Shown here: in pieces, positions 1-12,365 of the stretch | Numbering within the stretch: the first letter of the stretch is position 1 | Layout of the letters: each line of letters begins with the position of its first letter | NCBI GenBank assembly: GCA_010094045.1 | Contig: ML986860.1 | Coordinates: 1-45,661 of the forward strand | Origin: Lojkania enalia | Taxonomy: Eukaryota; Ascomycota; Dothideomycetes; Pleosporales | Length of the DNA stretch: 45,661 bases | Direction of reading: 5' to 3' | Notes under the pieces: generated by a model | Databases searched by the model: none | What the model was told of the DNA's origin: nothing | Seen by the model: the letters and a program-made list of their open reading frames with translations, nothing else | Program-made: the position numbers and the translations under genes

Positions 1-99
1 TATTACCTAGAGACTAACAGGCTAATAAAAAGATAAAATTAGACGCTTAAGTAGTATTTATATTATTTCTACTATTTAGAGTAAGATAATTAGGTAGTT

Positions 100-740
100 T
101 AACTATCTGTAGTGGAGTTTACGTATAATAATAGTACTTATATAACTACTACTATCTTACCTTTTCGCGCTTATTATAGTGCAGATTTCTAAGAACCTAA
201 TTAGTTAGGCGAGCTTTTAGGAGAGGGAGAAGCTCCTTTAGTAAGAGGTATAGTAGCTAAAGTACTAGTATTATAAAGTAAATATAAAGCGAAGATTAGT
301 ACTATAGTAGCTTATTAAAAGAAATACGCAGATAAGAAGAGAATATACTTATCTCTAGTAGTAGGAGATAAGGTGCTAGTATTAAATTAATATATTAAGT
401 TAACCCGTCCTAAGAAGAAATTAGATTAGAAGTATTTTAGACCTAGTATAGTAATAAAGGTTATAACGCCTGTAATCTACTAGATTAACCTTTTAAGGTT
501 AGATAGTATTTATCTAGTATTTTATATATTTTTACTAGAGTTATATAACCTAAAAGGGCCTATTTAGAGCTTAAATAGCCTAATATAAAATACTTTACGC
601 TAATTTAGGGATAATATATATAAAATTAATCGTATTATTAAGCGAAAGTAAAACTCTATTAGAGTATAAGAATACTTAGTTAAATAGAAGAATTATCTAA
701 ACTCTAAGAATAGTTAGAAACTAGAAGTAAATATTAGTAC
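100..740 (+). mobile_element. Ty3/Gypsy chromovirus relic: integrase C-terminus and chromodomain
   Basis: Around 126-176 the + frame reads NNSTYITTTILPFRAYY, the decayed form of the conserved Gypsy integrase stretch that normally reads YNNS-H-TTG-SPF-A-YG. Around 660-725 a frame reading EYLVK, stop, KNY, then NSKNS, stop, K matches the chromodomain core (EYLVKWKGY followed by -S-NTWEP) with Trp codons turned into stops. This order, integrase then chromodomain at the polyprotein C-terminus, is that of fungal chromoviruses. The chromodomain would have guided integration to heterochromatin. The element runs off the left edge, so reverse transcriptase and gag are not in the window. It is dead. 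Confidence 0.75.
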
Positions 741-3065
741 TAATACTCTACAAGTATTCTAGAAAAAGAAGGGTATTAAATTAAAGAGATTAAGTAAACC
801 TATTAAAAACTATAGACGCTCTTTAAAAAAGAAGAAGGATAACTAAATTATTCTAGAGTATAACCTTTATATAAACTTTCTAGTTAATATAACTATCTTT
901 ACCTAGTTTTCCTTAAATTAAGGTTTTTTATAGGTATTTAATAGTACTATTACTAGACTAAAGTTATATAAATAAGGTTTAAGAATAAGTACCTATAAAA
1001 TTGGCCTTATATATTAATATAGGTTCTTTAGTAATTATAAGAAGTGGTAATTCCCGCTATTAATACTAGAAGGACTATATTTTAGCACGTCATAAACTAG
1101 AATAGTATATAGGAGGCGGAAATATTATATTATTCCAAATATAGCGCTAACTTAGGCTATAAGATACTTAACTAGAGTATTATATCTATAGAAATGCTAG
1201 AGAACCTGTTAATATCCGAAAAAACCAATATCTACTAATATCTATACCTTACTACAATCTTTTCTCCTACTACAACTCGGTCGAGCCTTTTTAATAGGGC
1301 GAATAGGCTAAAAGCGTTAGTATAGAATAATATAGTATAATATAGTCTAGATTAACTTATAGAGGACTTTGTTTCTTTTACTTTAGTATATTTATTATTA
1401 TCTATATTAAGAAGATCCTCCTCAGCCTTACGCTTACGCGCTATACTAATCTTAGTATAGTTCTAGCTAGTAAGTTTAATTCTAGATAAAGTTTTCCTAT
1501 CCTTACTATTATAGGCGAATAGGAAATTAGAATCTTTCTTACTAAGCCTAGATATTACTATTAGTACTAGAATATATAAAAAAGGGCTAGAATATATATC
1601 TAAGTCTACTTAACTATTATTTAGGTAGTATTTTAGATCTTTTAAGCTAGTTAGATCTTATTACTATTAATATAGGTAGTAATAAAGGCTTTAATAACTT
1701 AATCAACCTTTATAATATACTCTAGCGTAGATAGGTTCAGCTATAGATATATTAGCTATAAGAAGGTTAGAGTATACTATATTAGCCTAGAATATACTTT
1801 AAAACAATTTTTATTATTCTTTTTAAGGTAGTAGAAATAGATATTATATTAAATACCTTTATAGAGATATTCTACTATAAGTAGGTTTAAAGAAGCGAAT
1901 TTACAGTTACTATCTACTTTATATAATTTATCGTAAGCTAGACGCCTTAGATAGTAGAAATAGTAGATAGTATAAGACTTCTTACCCTTAACCTCCTTAA
2001 TATAGCGCTTCCAGACTGGAGCAAGTACTATATTATACGCTATAAATCTGTTAGGCGTAAATTAGCTGTTTATAGACTAGAAAGGCGTTAAAGAGGGCGT
2101 AAGACGGGTATATATAGAGGAGCATAGTAAGAATAGAAAAATAGGCGGCGGGCAGTACGGGTAGTGAGTATATATATCTACTAGCTCTTATTAGCTATAA
2201 AGTACTCTATTATATCCTATATAGAGCTATAACAACTGTACTAAATACGCAGCTAAAAACTAAGAGAATTATACTTACTAAAACGGTTAAGGAAGTATAA
2301 GAATTGAAAAAGTAGAATAGGTAGGGGGAGCAGTATTTTTATAATCGGCGTTTACTTTACTAGAGCTGTTTACTTACACCGCTCTAGGTAGCAGGTAATA
2401 AAGATTCCCTAAGGGTCAACCTTACTAGGTAAAGATAAAAGTAGTAGTAATAATATACTACTTAATCTAGAAGGAACTCTAGATTATATAACAGCACCTA
2501 TCTTAGGGTAGCTCTACTAGTCTATTCTAGCGATATTTGTCCTCTATAAGCTGTTATAACGATAGCCTTCTAAGAAGAGAGATAATATAATATCTTATAA
2601 CTTTAAATTACGGGTTAATAATATAGAGTTATCTGACCTAAAATTAAAATAGCTAAATTATACCCTACAGGGATAGTAGCAATTTATTTCTCTTTTATTA
2701 GCTATCTCTTTTTTAAGAGAACTAAATATACGAATATTTTAGCTCTATTACTCTATCTATTATTACTACGCTGTAATCTATTATACTAGCCTATTATACT
2801 ATACTGCCTATAGCACCTTTAAGTCGGCTGATCTCTATTAACACGCGCCTTCTTCCTACTCTTCTTTCTATTAGTATAAACGCTAAACTCTTTTAGAGTA
2901 GTTAATTAAATACCTTCTTTAATTATTAGGTTGTCTTTCTTTTATATATACTTTCTTTTATATAATTAATATTATATAGCGGCTTTATTAGCTACTTAAA
3001 GTTTAGTAACCTAAACGCGTAATAGTACGTTTTTATATATTATATACGCAGCACCCTTTATAAAC
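741..3065. other. RIP-mutated DNA, not assigned
   Basis: This stretch follows the Gypsy chromodomain. The part up to about 1,330 is where the 3' end and 3' LTR of the Gypsy element would lie, and 1,200-1,330 is noticeably less mutated, but I cannot define LTR borders without the 5' copy. From about 1,370 to 3,065 it has the same CpA-depleted composition as the rest of the block and contains no frame I can match to a family. It is most likely further transposon remains. Confidence 0.4.
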
Positions 3066-4445
3066 TATTTAAATACTTCTACTATTAAAGTAGATAAGCT
3101 ATCTAAATACTTTTAAACTCTTAATCGAATATATATAGATTAAGACCTAAATTTAATAGGATTACTTAGTATTTTTAACTTCTAAGAGATATCTTTAACT
3201 ATAAGAGGTATTAGTATATATAGTTAAACTTTAAACTTTAATAGTACTATATCTAGGTTAAATAGAATTAGGCTAACACCTTAAAAGCTACTTAAGATAT
3301 TACTCTTTATAATTGCTGCGTTAAAAGCTGCTTTAAAGTAGAATAAGAACTCGATTTTTATAATATAGTTAATATAACCGCGTATTAGCTACTCGACTTA
3401 ACGCCTATATATAGTCTTTAAAGGTGAGAAACAACCTATATCTAGTAGCTGTAGTAGGTATAATAAATATAGAGGTATATAGAGAGTAATAATATTCTTT
3501 TCCTTATAGAGCTGCTTAAATTTAAACGAGTTATAACTCTTATAACTGTTAAGAATTAGCAATTAATATATACTAATAGTACGATCTTTTATATACGTAT
3601 TAAAATACTTTAACTACTTAATACTAATATTATTTATCGTCCAGCCGTTATTAGTAACCTATATAGCCTAGGTTAGTAGAATATTATCTTCTTTATACTA
3701 TATAGAGAGGTAGTAGATACCTATAAAGATAATAAAAAGTAGTATTATCTATCCTATCGCGTTAATACTTTAGATAACTATAGTCTACTTATAATTACCT
3801 AGCTAAAGCTGCTTTAGTTAATTTCGTCTTTTAGAGCTAGTAACTACTACTTCTATTAATATTACGCCTATTATAAAGTTTAATTTGTTAAAGTTGTATA
3901 TATTTTTATTAACGATACTATACTTAGCCTTTATATTTTATATAAGGTAGAACCAGCCTCTTATAACCTTAAAATTCTTATATTTAGCTTTTAAATAGTT
4001 GTACTTTTAATTAAATTTAACCTTAAGCTTAGGCGTACGTTTGATAAAGTTCTCTACCTAATTCTTTCTAACCTAGCTAGTAGAGTATACAGCTAGTAGT
4101 AAATTGGCTATATCTTAAATAGTAGTAAGTTATAGTAGAAATTCTCTTATATCTAGATCTAGTATATACTAAATAATTATCTACTCCTCAGTCTTACTAA
4201 GCTTTATTAAATTAGGCCGGTAATCGCGTTATAGAGTTATTCCTTACCTTTATATACTAAGTATATTTTAGGAGATATTATAGATTAATATAATATAATA
4301 TATAGTTAGTATCGCGTTTTATTAATAAGCTTAGAGTATAAGTTATATTCTAACTTCTTTCTAAATTAATTCTATAGTTATTAGTTATAGTATAATATTA
4401 TAAAGTATAATTATCGCGATTTTAGTAGAGTTTTAGTATTATAAT
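3066..4445 (-). mobile_element. Decayed pogo/Fot1-type DNA transposon, internally shortened
   Basis: Read on the minus strand, 3,530-3,680 gives NNGWT followed by the SIK-stop-LKYF-TY stretch and then LLILNSYKSY. This is the DDE catalytic core of pogo/Fot1-type transposases (normally NGWT...LKYFDKYT...LLILDGH-SH) with the catalytic Asp changed to Asn. The N-terminal CENP-B-like helix-turn-helix region lies near 4,080-4,230. An end resembling the inverted repeat of the 12,314-14,162 element (CTACTATTAAAGTAG) lies at about 3,069-3,085. The C-terminal cysteine-rich tail seen in the sister copies is missing, so the copy is shortened. The right border is uncertain. The element seems to sit inside the copia element whose RT tail is visible at 4,470-4,612. 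Confidence 0.65.
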
Positions 4446-4619
4446 CAACTCGCTTAGGTAATTAACTTACTTATACTATACGTTAGTCTAGGTTATTAAT
4501 CTACTATTAAATCTATATATTAAACGCCTTAATATTATTATATAAAAGTTCTATTATTTATATAGCTATAAATAGATTAAATATAGCTTCTAGTTAATAA
4601 ACTAATATAATATATAATA
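4446..4619 (-). mobile_element. Continuation of the copia reverse transcriptase, left of the inserted pogo element
   Basis: On the minus strand this short piece reads VYQLEAMFNLSIAIQIIEPL, then a KAFN-QI stretch. This resembles the conserved fungal Ty1/copia region after the RT active site (normally CQPEA-FDLS-AAQ...P...D-KALNKR-QWQ). It is the natural continuation of the copia frame that is broken at 6,452 by the pogo element 4,620-6,451, so the two pieces were one gene before that insertion. Confidence 0.6.
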
Positions 4620-6451
4620 TACCTTATAAGCGAGCAGTCTACCCTATTAACTTTTTTAACCTTTATATATATATAGCTTAACAACTAAATAATATAATAG
4701 CAATTTACAACTTACGCGATTATTCTATAGAAACTTTTATATCCTTCTAGTATATACGAGAATTATATCTAGTCTTACTATAGTAGCTATAATACGCTTT
4801 ATACTATCCGCTCGTATCTAATTACACCCCAAATTAGCGTATTATAGTCCGAGTTTTCTTCTCATCATCCTTTTCAGCAATAATTATCTTTCCTTATACT
4901 TTTACTAGAGTCTCTTACGCTTGAATCTGCTTTTTTTCCCGCTGTTTCTATTTTGTTACTACTTTATTCGCTTCTTAAAAGCTAACGATTTTATTATATA
5001 TTAACCCAATCTAATATATTACTTTTATAGAGCCTTTCTTAAGCTGATTTAGCTTCTTAATAATAGAAGCTAGCGAAGAACTTATATCCCTTTAAATCCA
5101 ATTATAAATTAATATTAATTAAGCTTCTAGCTCGCGCGTATTACTTAGTATTTTTACTTCTTATAGGGTATTATCTTATACTAGCGGTATTAGTATATAA
5201 AGCTTTATATTAAACTTTAAAAGTACTACTTCTAGATTAAATAGGACTAGACCAGCTTCTTAAAAGCTTATATAGATATTATCCTTTATAATTAATATAT
5301 TAAAAGCAGCTTTAAAGGCTGGAAAGAACTTAAGTTTTATAATATAGTTAATATAATTATATATTAAGACTGAAATATGATTTTTATATATATACTTTAA
5401 TAGTAAGAAGTAGCCTATATCTAGTAGCTATAATAGGTGTAATAAATAAGCTAGTATATAGAGTAGAATAATACTCTATTCCTCGCAGAGTTTCTGGAAA
5501 TTAAGTAAGTTATAGCTGTTATAGCTATTAGAGATTAGTAGTTAACGCGTATCTACTATATAATCCCTTATATATCTATAAAAGTACTTTAACTACTTAA
5601 TACTAAGTTTATTTATTGTCCAGCCGTTCTTATTAACTATAATAGCCTAGTTCTTAGGTATATTATCGCCTTTATATTAGGTAGAGAGATAGTAGTAGCT
5701 AGTAATAATAATAAAGGGTAGGAGCGTTTAGCTAATAGTATTAATCCCCTAAATTACTAAAATCTATTTATAATTATTTAATTAAATTATCTTTAGTTAA
5801 TTACGTCTCTCTATATCTATAATAACTAGTTGTAATAAGATAATACCTATTTAAAAGCTAGATTTGTTAAAGTTATATATATCCTTATCTATAATACTAT
5901 ACTTCTTCTTAGTATACTATATAAGCTTAAACTAGCTTTTAATTACTTTAGGATCTTTATATAGAACTCTCTAGTAATTATAAAGCTAATTTAGGCGTGT
6001 CTTAAGTTTAGGAGTACGTCTAATAAAGTTCCTAAACTAATATATACTAATCTAGCCTATACCGCACTCAGCAAGTAAGCTATTAACTATATCTTATATA
6101 GTAGCTAAAGTAGGCGTAAATTCTTATAAATCTAGGTCAAGTATATATTAAATAATAACCTCCTCTTTAGGTTTCGTTAGTCTCTTTAAGTTAGGCTTAT
6201 AATTATACTATAAGCGGATTCTAGTATATTATTAGTATACAGTTATTTAAATCGTATTAAATATTAAAGCAGCGTATCTTTCGCTATTTATTTAGCCTCT
6301 TTTAGTAGCTAAGAGGGCTAAGTTTACTTAATTCTCGTTTTAGGCTGTATTCTTATTATTTCGTCGTTATATTATTGTTAAAAGCTTAGGTGTCGCGTTT
6401 TAGTAATAGGGTAGACTGCTTACTTATATAGGCCGCTTATTTATAAGGTAT
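4620..6451 (-). mobile_element. Near full-length pogo/Fot1-type transposon inserted in copia
   Basis: The two ends carry an inverted repeat. The left end reads TACCTTATAAGCGAGCAGTC (4,620-4,639), and the right end, reverse-complemented from 6,451, has the same TACCTTATAA and GCAGTCTACCCTATTA blocks separated by about 19 extra bases. Inside, on the minus strand, come the helix-turn-helix start (about 6,060-6,180, EE-II-YILDLDL), the DDE core with NGWTINK (about 5,600-5,640), the GxxPFNPE-like segment (about 5,190-5,260) and a cysteine-poor remnant of the Cys-His tail near 4,760-4,800. Length (about 1.83 kb) fits Fot1/pogo elements. Many stops are present and it is dead. The copia frame resumes on both sides. 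Confidence 0.8.
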
Positions 6452-9400
6452 ATTACTCCTTATATATATTATTTAATATATTTTTAGACTGTATCTTTAT
6501 TGTTTAGATTAATCGTATATAGGTTATTAGTTTACCCTTTCTAGGTTAGGATAATATTATCTTATATAAGGTATATCTTCCCTCTATTAAACTCTAGAGG
6601 TTATTTATATAAAAGGACTGTTTTTAGTTTCGCGTAGAATATAGTTTTATAAAGTTCTTCTTCTTCTCTTTATACGAATTCTAGTATAACTATATTAAGA
6701 GTATTATCTATCTATAGTCTAGTAATACTAAATACTATAGTATCTTTATCTATAATTAGCAGGTATGGGTTATATAAGGAGATTTTTATCTAGAACTTCT
6801 CCTTATAGTAATTATAGTACGTCTTAAACTAGTATAGACCTAATTTAGCTATACTATATAGTAGTTATATAACATTAAAGATTGTATTTAGTAGGAAATT
6901 ATTTTATATCTTCTTTAGCGGTCTAGTATATAGTATATAGATAAGTTTATTAGTAGATTATATATATATTTATATAATATCCTTTAGTTTATAATATATT
7001 CTATACAATATAATAAGGGATACGCCTAGAGTAAGAATAAGTCTCTAGCTTATCTACTGGATTATAGGTAATTATATAAGAATCTCTTCCTTTTCTATAT
7101 CTAAATATCCGGCAAAAACGAGTTATAATTTCTTATATAGTTAGGTAGTTTTATTTTTAATTTCCTATATAAGGCGGAGGTTAAAAATCTATCTAGAGTA
7201 TAATAAGGGATTGTATAATTAAACTTTAAAGATACCTCTTATAATTAGGCTATTTATTTCCGCACGGTTAGATTCCTTAAATAATACCTCTAGAGTAGTA
7301 ATAATACTATTTATACGCAGCTTTAAAGTAAGTATATAATTAGACTCTTCTTTCTATAATAGAAAGATTTATAGTATCTCTTATACTAAAACCTTTTAGG
7401 GTCTTCTACTTCTTCTTAACTTTATTTCTAGTTTCTAGTTTTATTCTAGTTTATACGTTTTATCTTATATAGTATTCTTATTTAGAGTAGATTCTTTTTA
7501 TACAGTATTTTCTATAGGAATAGAAACCTTCTAGAGTCTTCCTCTTAGTTAGGGAGATAGTTTTAACTTTAGTTTATAAGTAGATTCTAGTATAAGCTTC
7601 TTTAGCCTTTTTCTCTTTTTTATAGTTAGAGGTTTATATTATATAGATATAGGTTCGTCTAGATCTAAAGGTTTTTAATATTATAGGCTGAGGTCCTCCT
7701 CCTCTATACGGTAGTATAGTTTAATATATATATAGCGGAGTTTAATTAGACTATTCTTAGTATTAATAATAATATCTTAATCTTTAGTATCTTTAATTAT
7801 ATACGGACTAATCTATCCCTTCTTCTCCCTCTATATTATTACTTTAGAGCTAAAGGAGAGGTTTAAGATATTATATATTGCAGGTCCGTTCTGTATATAA
7901 ATTATATAGTTAATATCTATCTTAACTTTCTTATTCTATAGTATCTTTATTACTTTCTATACAGCTTAAGCTTGTATAGTAATATTAGGCGATAGTAGGG
8001 AGTCCTAATTAATCCTAGAGTATATACTAAATACTAGAAGTATTAGTATTAGGCTATTTAGGCTAGTAGTATTATTAAGAGCCTTAACTACTATTTAGAG
8101 GATACTTTTATTATCTATACAATTTCTAAGTTCTATCTTAAAGATATTATATATATAATAGAGAGGAGCGTATATATACTTAATCTTTCCTACTACTTAA
8201 TATACCTTAACTAGTATATACTTATAAGTAGCTTCTATAATCTTTATATAATTACGGAAGTTTTTAAATATAAAGTTTATACTAGGATTATATATAATAT
8301 AATTAGGTAGACCTTAATATATATTAATCTAATACTTATAGAAGGTATTTTAAATATTTTATACAGATATAGACTTTAGGAATATAGCTGCCTAGAAGGA
8401 AGTTTCTATATCGATTATATATAGTATATTCTTATTATTAATCTATATAATATTAATAATAACCTTATAGGTAAAGTATAAGTTATTTTTAATAGAGAAC
8501 TTAAATTAGCGTAATACTAGGTCGTATAATTAATATATATAGTAGAACTTCTTAATCTCTTCTAGTACGGAAGTATTAATATTATATCTAGTATTTATTA
8601 GCATCCTGTATAGTCTTTCTATATAAGAATATCTAAATCTATAGTAGAGGCGGTAAAGTTTAGTCTTAGTAAAAAAAGATATACTTTCCTTTTTACTAAT
8701 ATTAAAGAATAGGTGTCCCTATTTATATATAACTAGAACTATAGTATTATCTTTATATATAATAATATTTAGTATATTATTAAAATATATACTAAGTTAG
8801 TTAATATTAGCTAGATAAAAAAGAAAGGGTATTAGCGTGTCTAGGATATAGTATATAATAGAGCTAATAGAGTTGTTAATCCGTATAGTACCTATTAATC
8901 CCTTTAAACTCTAGCTACTAAAACTAATATTTATTTAGCTTAGTATCTAGTTAATCTTTATATAAGAATTCTCTTATATATATACTTTAAGTTATACTCT
9001 ACTAACTATTAATACTTAGCTACACCTATATCCTACAGTTTACCTTAATAGGCTATATAGTATTAGTCTTTAAGAATAAACTGTTCAGCATATCCTTCTA
9101 GATTAATATTGTAGATATTCTTACCTGTTATATAGTAGAGGTATATAGTAGTAGTAAGGTAGTAGGCGGCCTCTTTACCTTCTTCCTTATTTAGGTCCAG
9201 ATCCTTATTTTTATACGGGTTATTATTCTTATACTCTAATTCCTCTTTAAATTCCTAGATATATATAATAATTTCTTTATACGAGGGGGGTATATTATAG
9301 AGTCTCTTATATAAGGTAATATATTAACGTATTACTCGCGTATAATTAGAATAGGGATAGTTAAATAACTAGTATTCTTCCTTATAGTAGACGAAGTACT

Positions 9401-9850
9401 TCTTTATATATATATCTCTTAATTTTAAGAAGGATTGCTATATAGGAGGTTATAGTTTATATAATCCCCTTAAGTCTTTCCTATATAGCTGAAGTCTATA
9501 TATATAGGAGGCTAAGTAGAATTTTTAGTCTATATAATATAAACTAGCCGGGTTCTATAAGTATACGTTATTTTATCTATTAATTATAACTTAGAGTATT
9601 ATATATAGGTTACTAAATAGAGCTTTATATATAGGCTTAATTAAGAATATAGCCTATTTAAGCTCTAGTTATCCTTAGTATACTTATATAACTATAGTAT
9701 AGAGTAGTACTTCGCTTTAGAAGTTTGTACTAAGAACTCTTTAAGTAAGAGTAAGCTTGTTAATTATCGTCTTAAGAATTTTATATATAGACTTGTTTAA
9801 GTTCTCTTATTAGTATTGTAGTAAGAGGCGAATCTTATCTTAGGGAGGGA
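6452..9850 (-). mobile_element. Decayed Ty1/copia-type LTR retrotransposon (gag to RT)
   Basis: On the minus strand, from high to low coordinate: a gag/protease region (about 9,850-8,700), an integrase (about 8,650-8,100), a linker, and a reverse transcriptase (about 7,330-6,480). The integrase reads ERLYRML, then FKFSIKN, IDIETSF-AAIFLKSIS and NYIIYNPSINF. The expected catalytic Asp in the last of these (HDPGTNF) is now Asn, and the expected Glu in VGKIERYHAPL is now Lys at about 8,190; both are G-to-A changes. The RT begins around KTT-LYKKL-LVFAGY and continues through SLYNP-LLIIDKDTIVFSITRL and GKIYLI. The order integrase before RT defines copia rather than Gypsy. The 3' part is cut by the pogo element at 6,451 and resumes below 4,620. 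LTRs were not located. Confidence 0.8.
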
Positions 9851-11139
9851 GATAAGGAGCTGAACTAGTTGATTGAAGATGGCCAGCGGGCTATATTTAT
9901 GTACATGAAAAAGGGGTATATTAGCTAATATCTAGTATAATATCCGGCGTAATATTGACCGTAATATCGTACGTCGATATCTAATACAGTTTAGTAGACT
10001 AGCTAAAAATCTCTATAACAAGTATTATATAAATATTATTATAGTCTAGTTTATTTAATACTAGTTATAGTTAATATTTATATTAAAGTACTAGTTAAAG
10101 AGTTTATATAAAGCTTTCTAAGTATAACTAGGATTAATATTATAGAGATAGTATATCTATATATAATCTTTAAGGATATTTAGAAAGATATTTATATATA
10201 TAGGTTTATTAATATCTAAATAATAGTATAGCTCGATAAATATTATAGCCTTATTAGCTAAGATATTATATAAGCGGCTAGTATAGTTATTCTTCTTCTT
10301 CTATACCTTCTAAAACTGTATAATCTTTTTAGGGGTAAGTTTCTCTAGCTTATATTCTTATATATACGGTAATTAGTATAGGTTTAAATAGTAAGGTACT
10401 AGTATAGGTATAAGATTCCTAGTATCTAGTATTATATATATATTAGTTAGTTCTAGCGTAAATATTATATAAACTTAATTATTATATAATAGTATTTAGG
10501 GTATAAATATTTAGGAGAGTAGAAGAGAAGTAGGTTTAATCTCCTCTTAAGTTTAAAGTCCTAAAGCTAGTATCTAAACAGATATTATACGAGGTTCTTT
10601 TCTAGATATAAGTGTCTTATATAAGGTTTTAACTAATAGTATTATCTCTATATAAATAGGAGTTTATATTAGCTTATCTATTATATACCTTCTTTTAAGA
10701 ATATCTCCTATTACTTTTCTGTACGGGGTGCTAGGTTAATAGTTAAGATATACGCCTTTACTTTCTACTATCTCTATTATTACTCTATATATTATACGGC
10801 TAGTTACTTGGAAATAATATTTGTCCCATCTATTAAAGTCTACTATAATTTCTAATAGTATTCCTTTTTATAATCTTATTACCGCGTATAGTTCTAGTAG
10901 AACTTATAGCACGTATAATAATAGTTTATAGTTACTTAGTTAAGATTCTAGGTTAATAGTATCCTTAATATACTTAAACTTTATATCCCTCTTTAGAATC
11001 CTCTTAGATGCTCCTATATTCTCCTCTAATTATTTATATATATATAGTTCTTTATATATTAGTTATCTATTATCTTCTAATTCGTACGGATTTAATAGGT
11101 TATTATTAGTAGGTATTCTAGATAATTTAGCTATTATTA
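9851..11139. other. RIP-mutated DNA, probably retrotransposon 5' region, not assigned
   Basis: The area upstream of the copia gag. About 9,840-9,990 is conspicuously less mutated, with surviving TpG and CpA (for example GTTGATTGAAGATGGCCAG) and several CpG, so it may be an LTR or leader. From 10,000 on the composition returns to heavily mutated and I recognise no family. Confidence 0.35.
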
Positions 11140-11296
11140 GGTTGGTAGTTGCTGGTTACTTATTTATATAGCGGTTGTTAGTTATTACTAGTTACTTATT
11201 CGTATAGCGGTTATTAGTTATTACTAGTTACTTATTCATACGACGGTTGTTAGTTATTACTAGTTACTTATTTATATAGCGGTTGTTAGTTATTAT
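11140..11296. repeat. 36-bp tandem repeat, about 4.4 copies
   Basis: Four adjacent units start at about 11,140 (slightly shorter), 11,173, 11,209 and 11,245, followed by a partial unit to 11,296. Units contain GGTTGTTAGTTATTACTAGT and end in a TATAGC or ACGAC variant. Thirty-six bases is twelve codons, and on the minus strand the unit reads as a twelve-residue repeat whose stops would be Gln before RIP, so it is most likely a low-complexity Gln-rich coding repeat of a dead element. There are no unique spacers. Confidence 0.85.
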
Positions 11297-11794
11297 ATAG
11301 TAGGGCTATATAATCGCGTTCTTCCTTTATACGAGGCTTTTAGCTGTCTTTACGCCCTATTCTAAGCTTAATATAGATGCTTTAAGTTCGTATAAGTAAA
11401 AGAATTTAATCTCCCTTCTTCCTTACAATCTTTACCTAGAAAGAAAGGTGCGAAATAGAGATATACGATAGCTACCGTATGTTTAACTCCGTTTTACTCT
11501 TACTAATTTACGGTCGAGAGTTCAACTACTAATTAGTATAGAATAGACTCTATCAGCTAGCTTAGTATTAGCAAGATAATATAGGATAGAGTATAGTATT
11601 ATATAGTATATATAGCGTATAGGGGTAGTAGAGTAGATAAGTAACTATTTTATTAATTACTGTCGGGTATTATATACCTAGTTAAAAAAGCTATATAAGA
11701 TACGCGCTTAGTTTAAACGTATATACTATATTATATATTTTAACTATATAATATATACTTTAGCTCTATATAATATTTACTATTCGGATATATT
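11297..11794. other. RIP-mutated DNA, not assigned
   Basis: No recognisable frame. The part around 11,380-11,530 is slightly less mutated than its surroundings. It ends where homology to the copia gag region begins. Confidence 0.3.
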
Positions 11795-12311
11795 AAGTTG
11801 GTTAGTATTAACTAGATAGAAAAGAAAGAGTGTTAATATATTTAGGATATAGTATATAATAGAGCTAATAGGGTTATTAATCTATATAGTACTAATTAAT
11901 CCCTTTAAACTCTAGCTCCTAAAACTAATATTTACTTAGTTTAGTATCTAGTTAATCTTTATATAAGGATTCTCTTATATATATATTTTAAGCTGTATTC
12001 TACTAACTATTAATACTTTAGCTATATCTATATCCTATAATTTATCTTAATAAGCTATATAATATTAGTTTTTAAGAATAAACTATTTAGTATATCCTTC
12101 TAGATTAATATTATAAATATTCTTACCTATTATATAGTAGGTAGCTTCTTTATCTTCTTCCTTATTTAGGTTTAGATGTTTGTTTTTATATAGATTATTT
12201 TCCTTATACTCTAATTCCCCTTTTAATTTCTAGATATATATAATAATCTCTTTATATAAGAGAGATATATTATAGAATCTCTTATATAAATTAATATATT
12301 AATATATCGCT
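11795..12311 (-). mobile_element. Second fragment of the copia gag/protease region
   Basis: This stretch is a diverged direct copy of 8,806-9,335. Both contain, in the same order, AGGATATAGTATATAATAGA, AATCCCTTTAAACTCTAGCT, TATCCTTCTAGATTAATATT and TTCTTCCTTATTTAGGT, with scattered transitions and one deletion of about 30 bases relative to the first copy (near 12,145). It begins abruptly at about 11,795 and is ended by the pogo-type element whose TA target lies at 12,312-12,313. It belongs to the same copia family as 6,452-9,850 and was present before that pogo insertion. Confidence 0.8.
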
Positions 12312-12365
12312 TAACGTATTCTACTATTAAAGTAGCCAAACTATCGAAGCAGCTACTTTTTCTTA
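12312..12365 (+). repeat. Left terminal inverted repeat of the pogo/Fot1-type element (with TA)
   Basis: 54 bp including the TA target. Aligned to the reverse complement of 14,111-14,164 it matches at 48 of 54 positions, and all six differences are transitions, which fits C-to-T and G-to-A mutation of two originally identical ends. Confidence 0.9.

Noticed and set aside
11140..11296. Regularly spaced repeats resembling a CRISPR array
   Set aside because: The units are contiguous with no unique spacers, the context is fungal, and the unit is an in-frame coding repeat.
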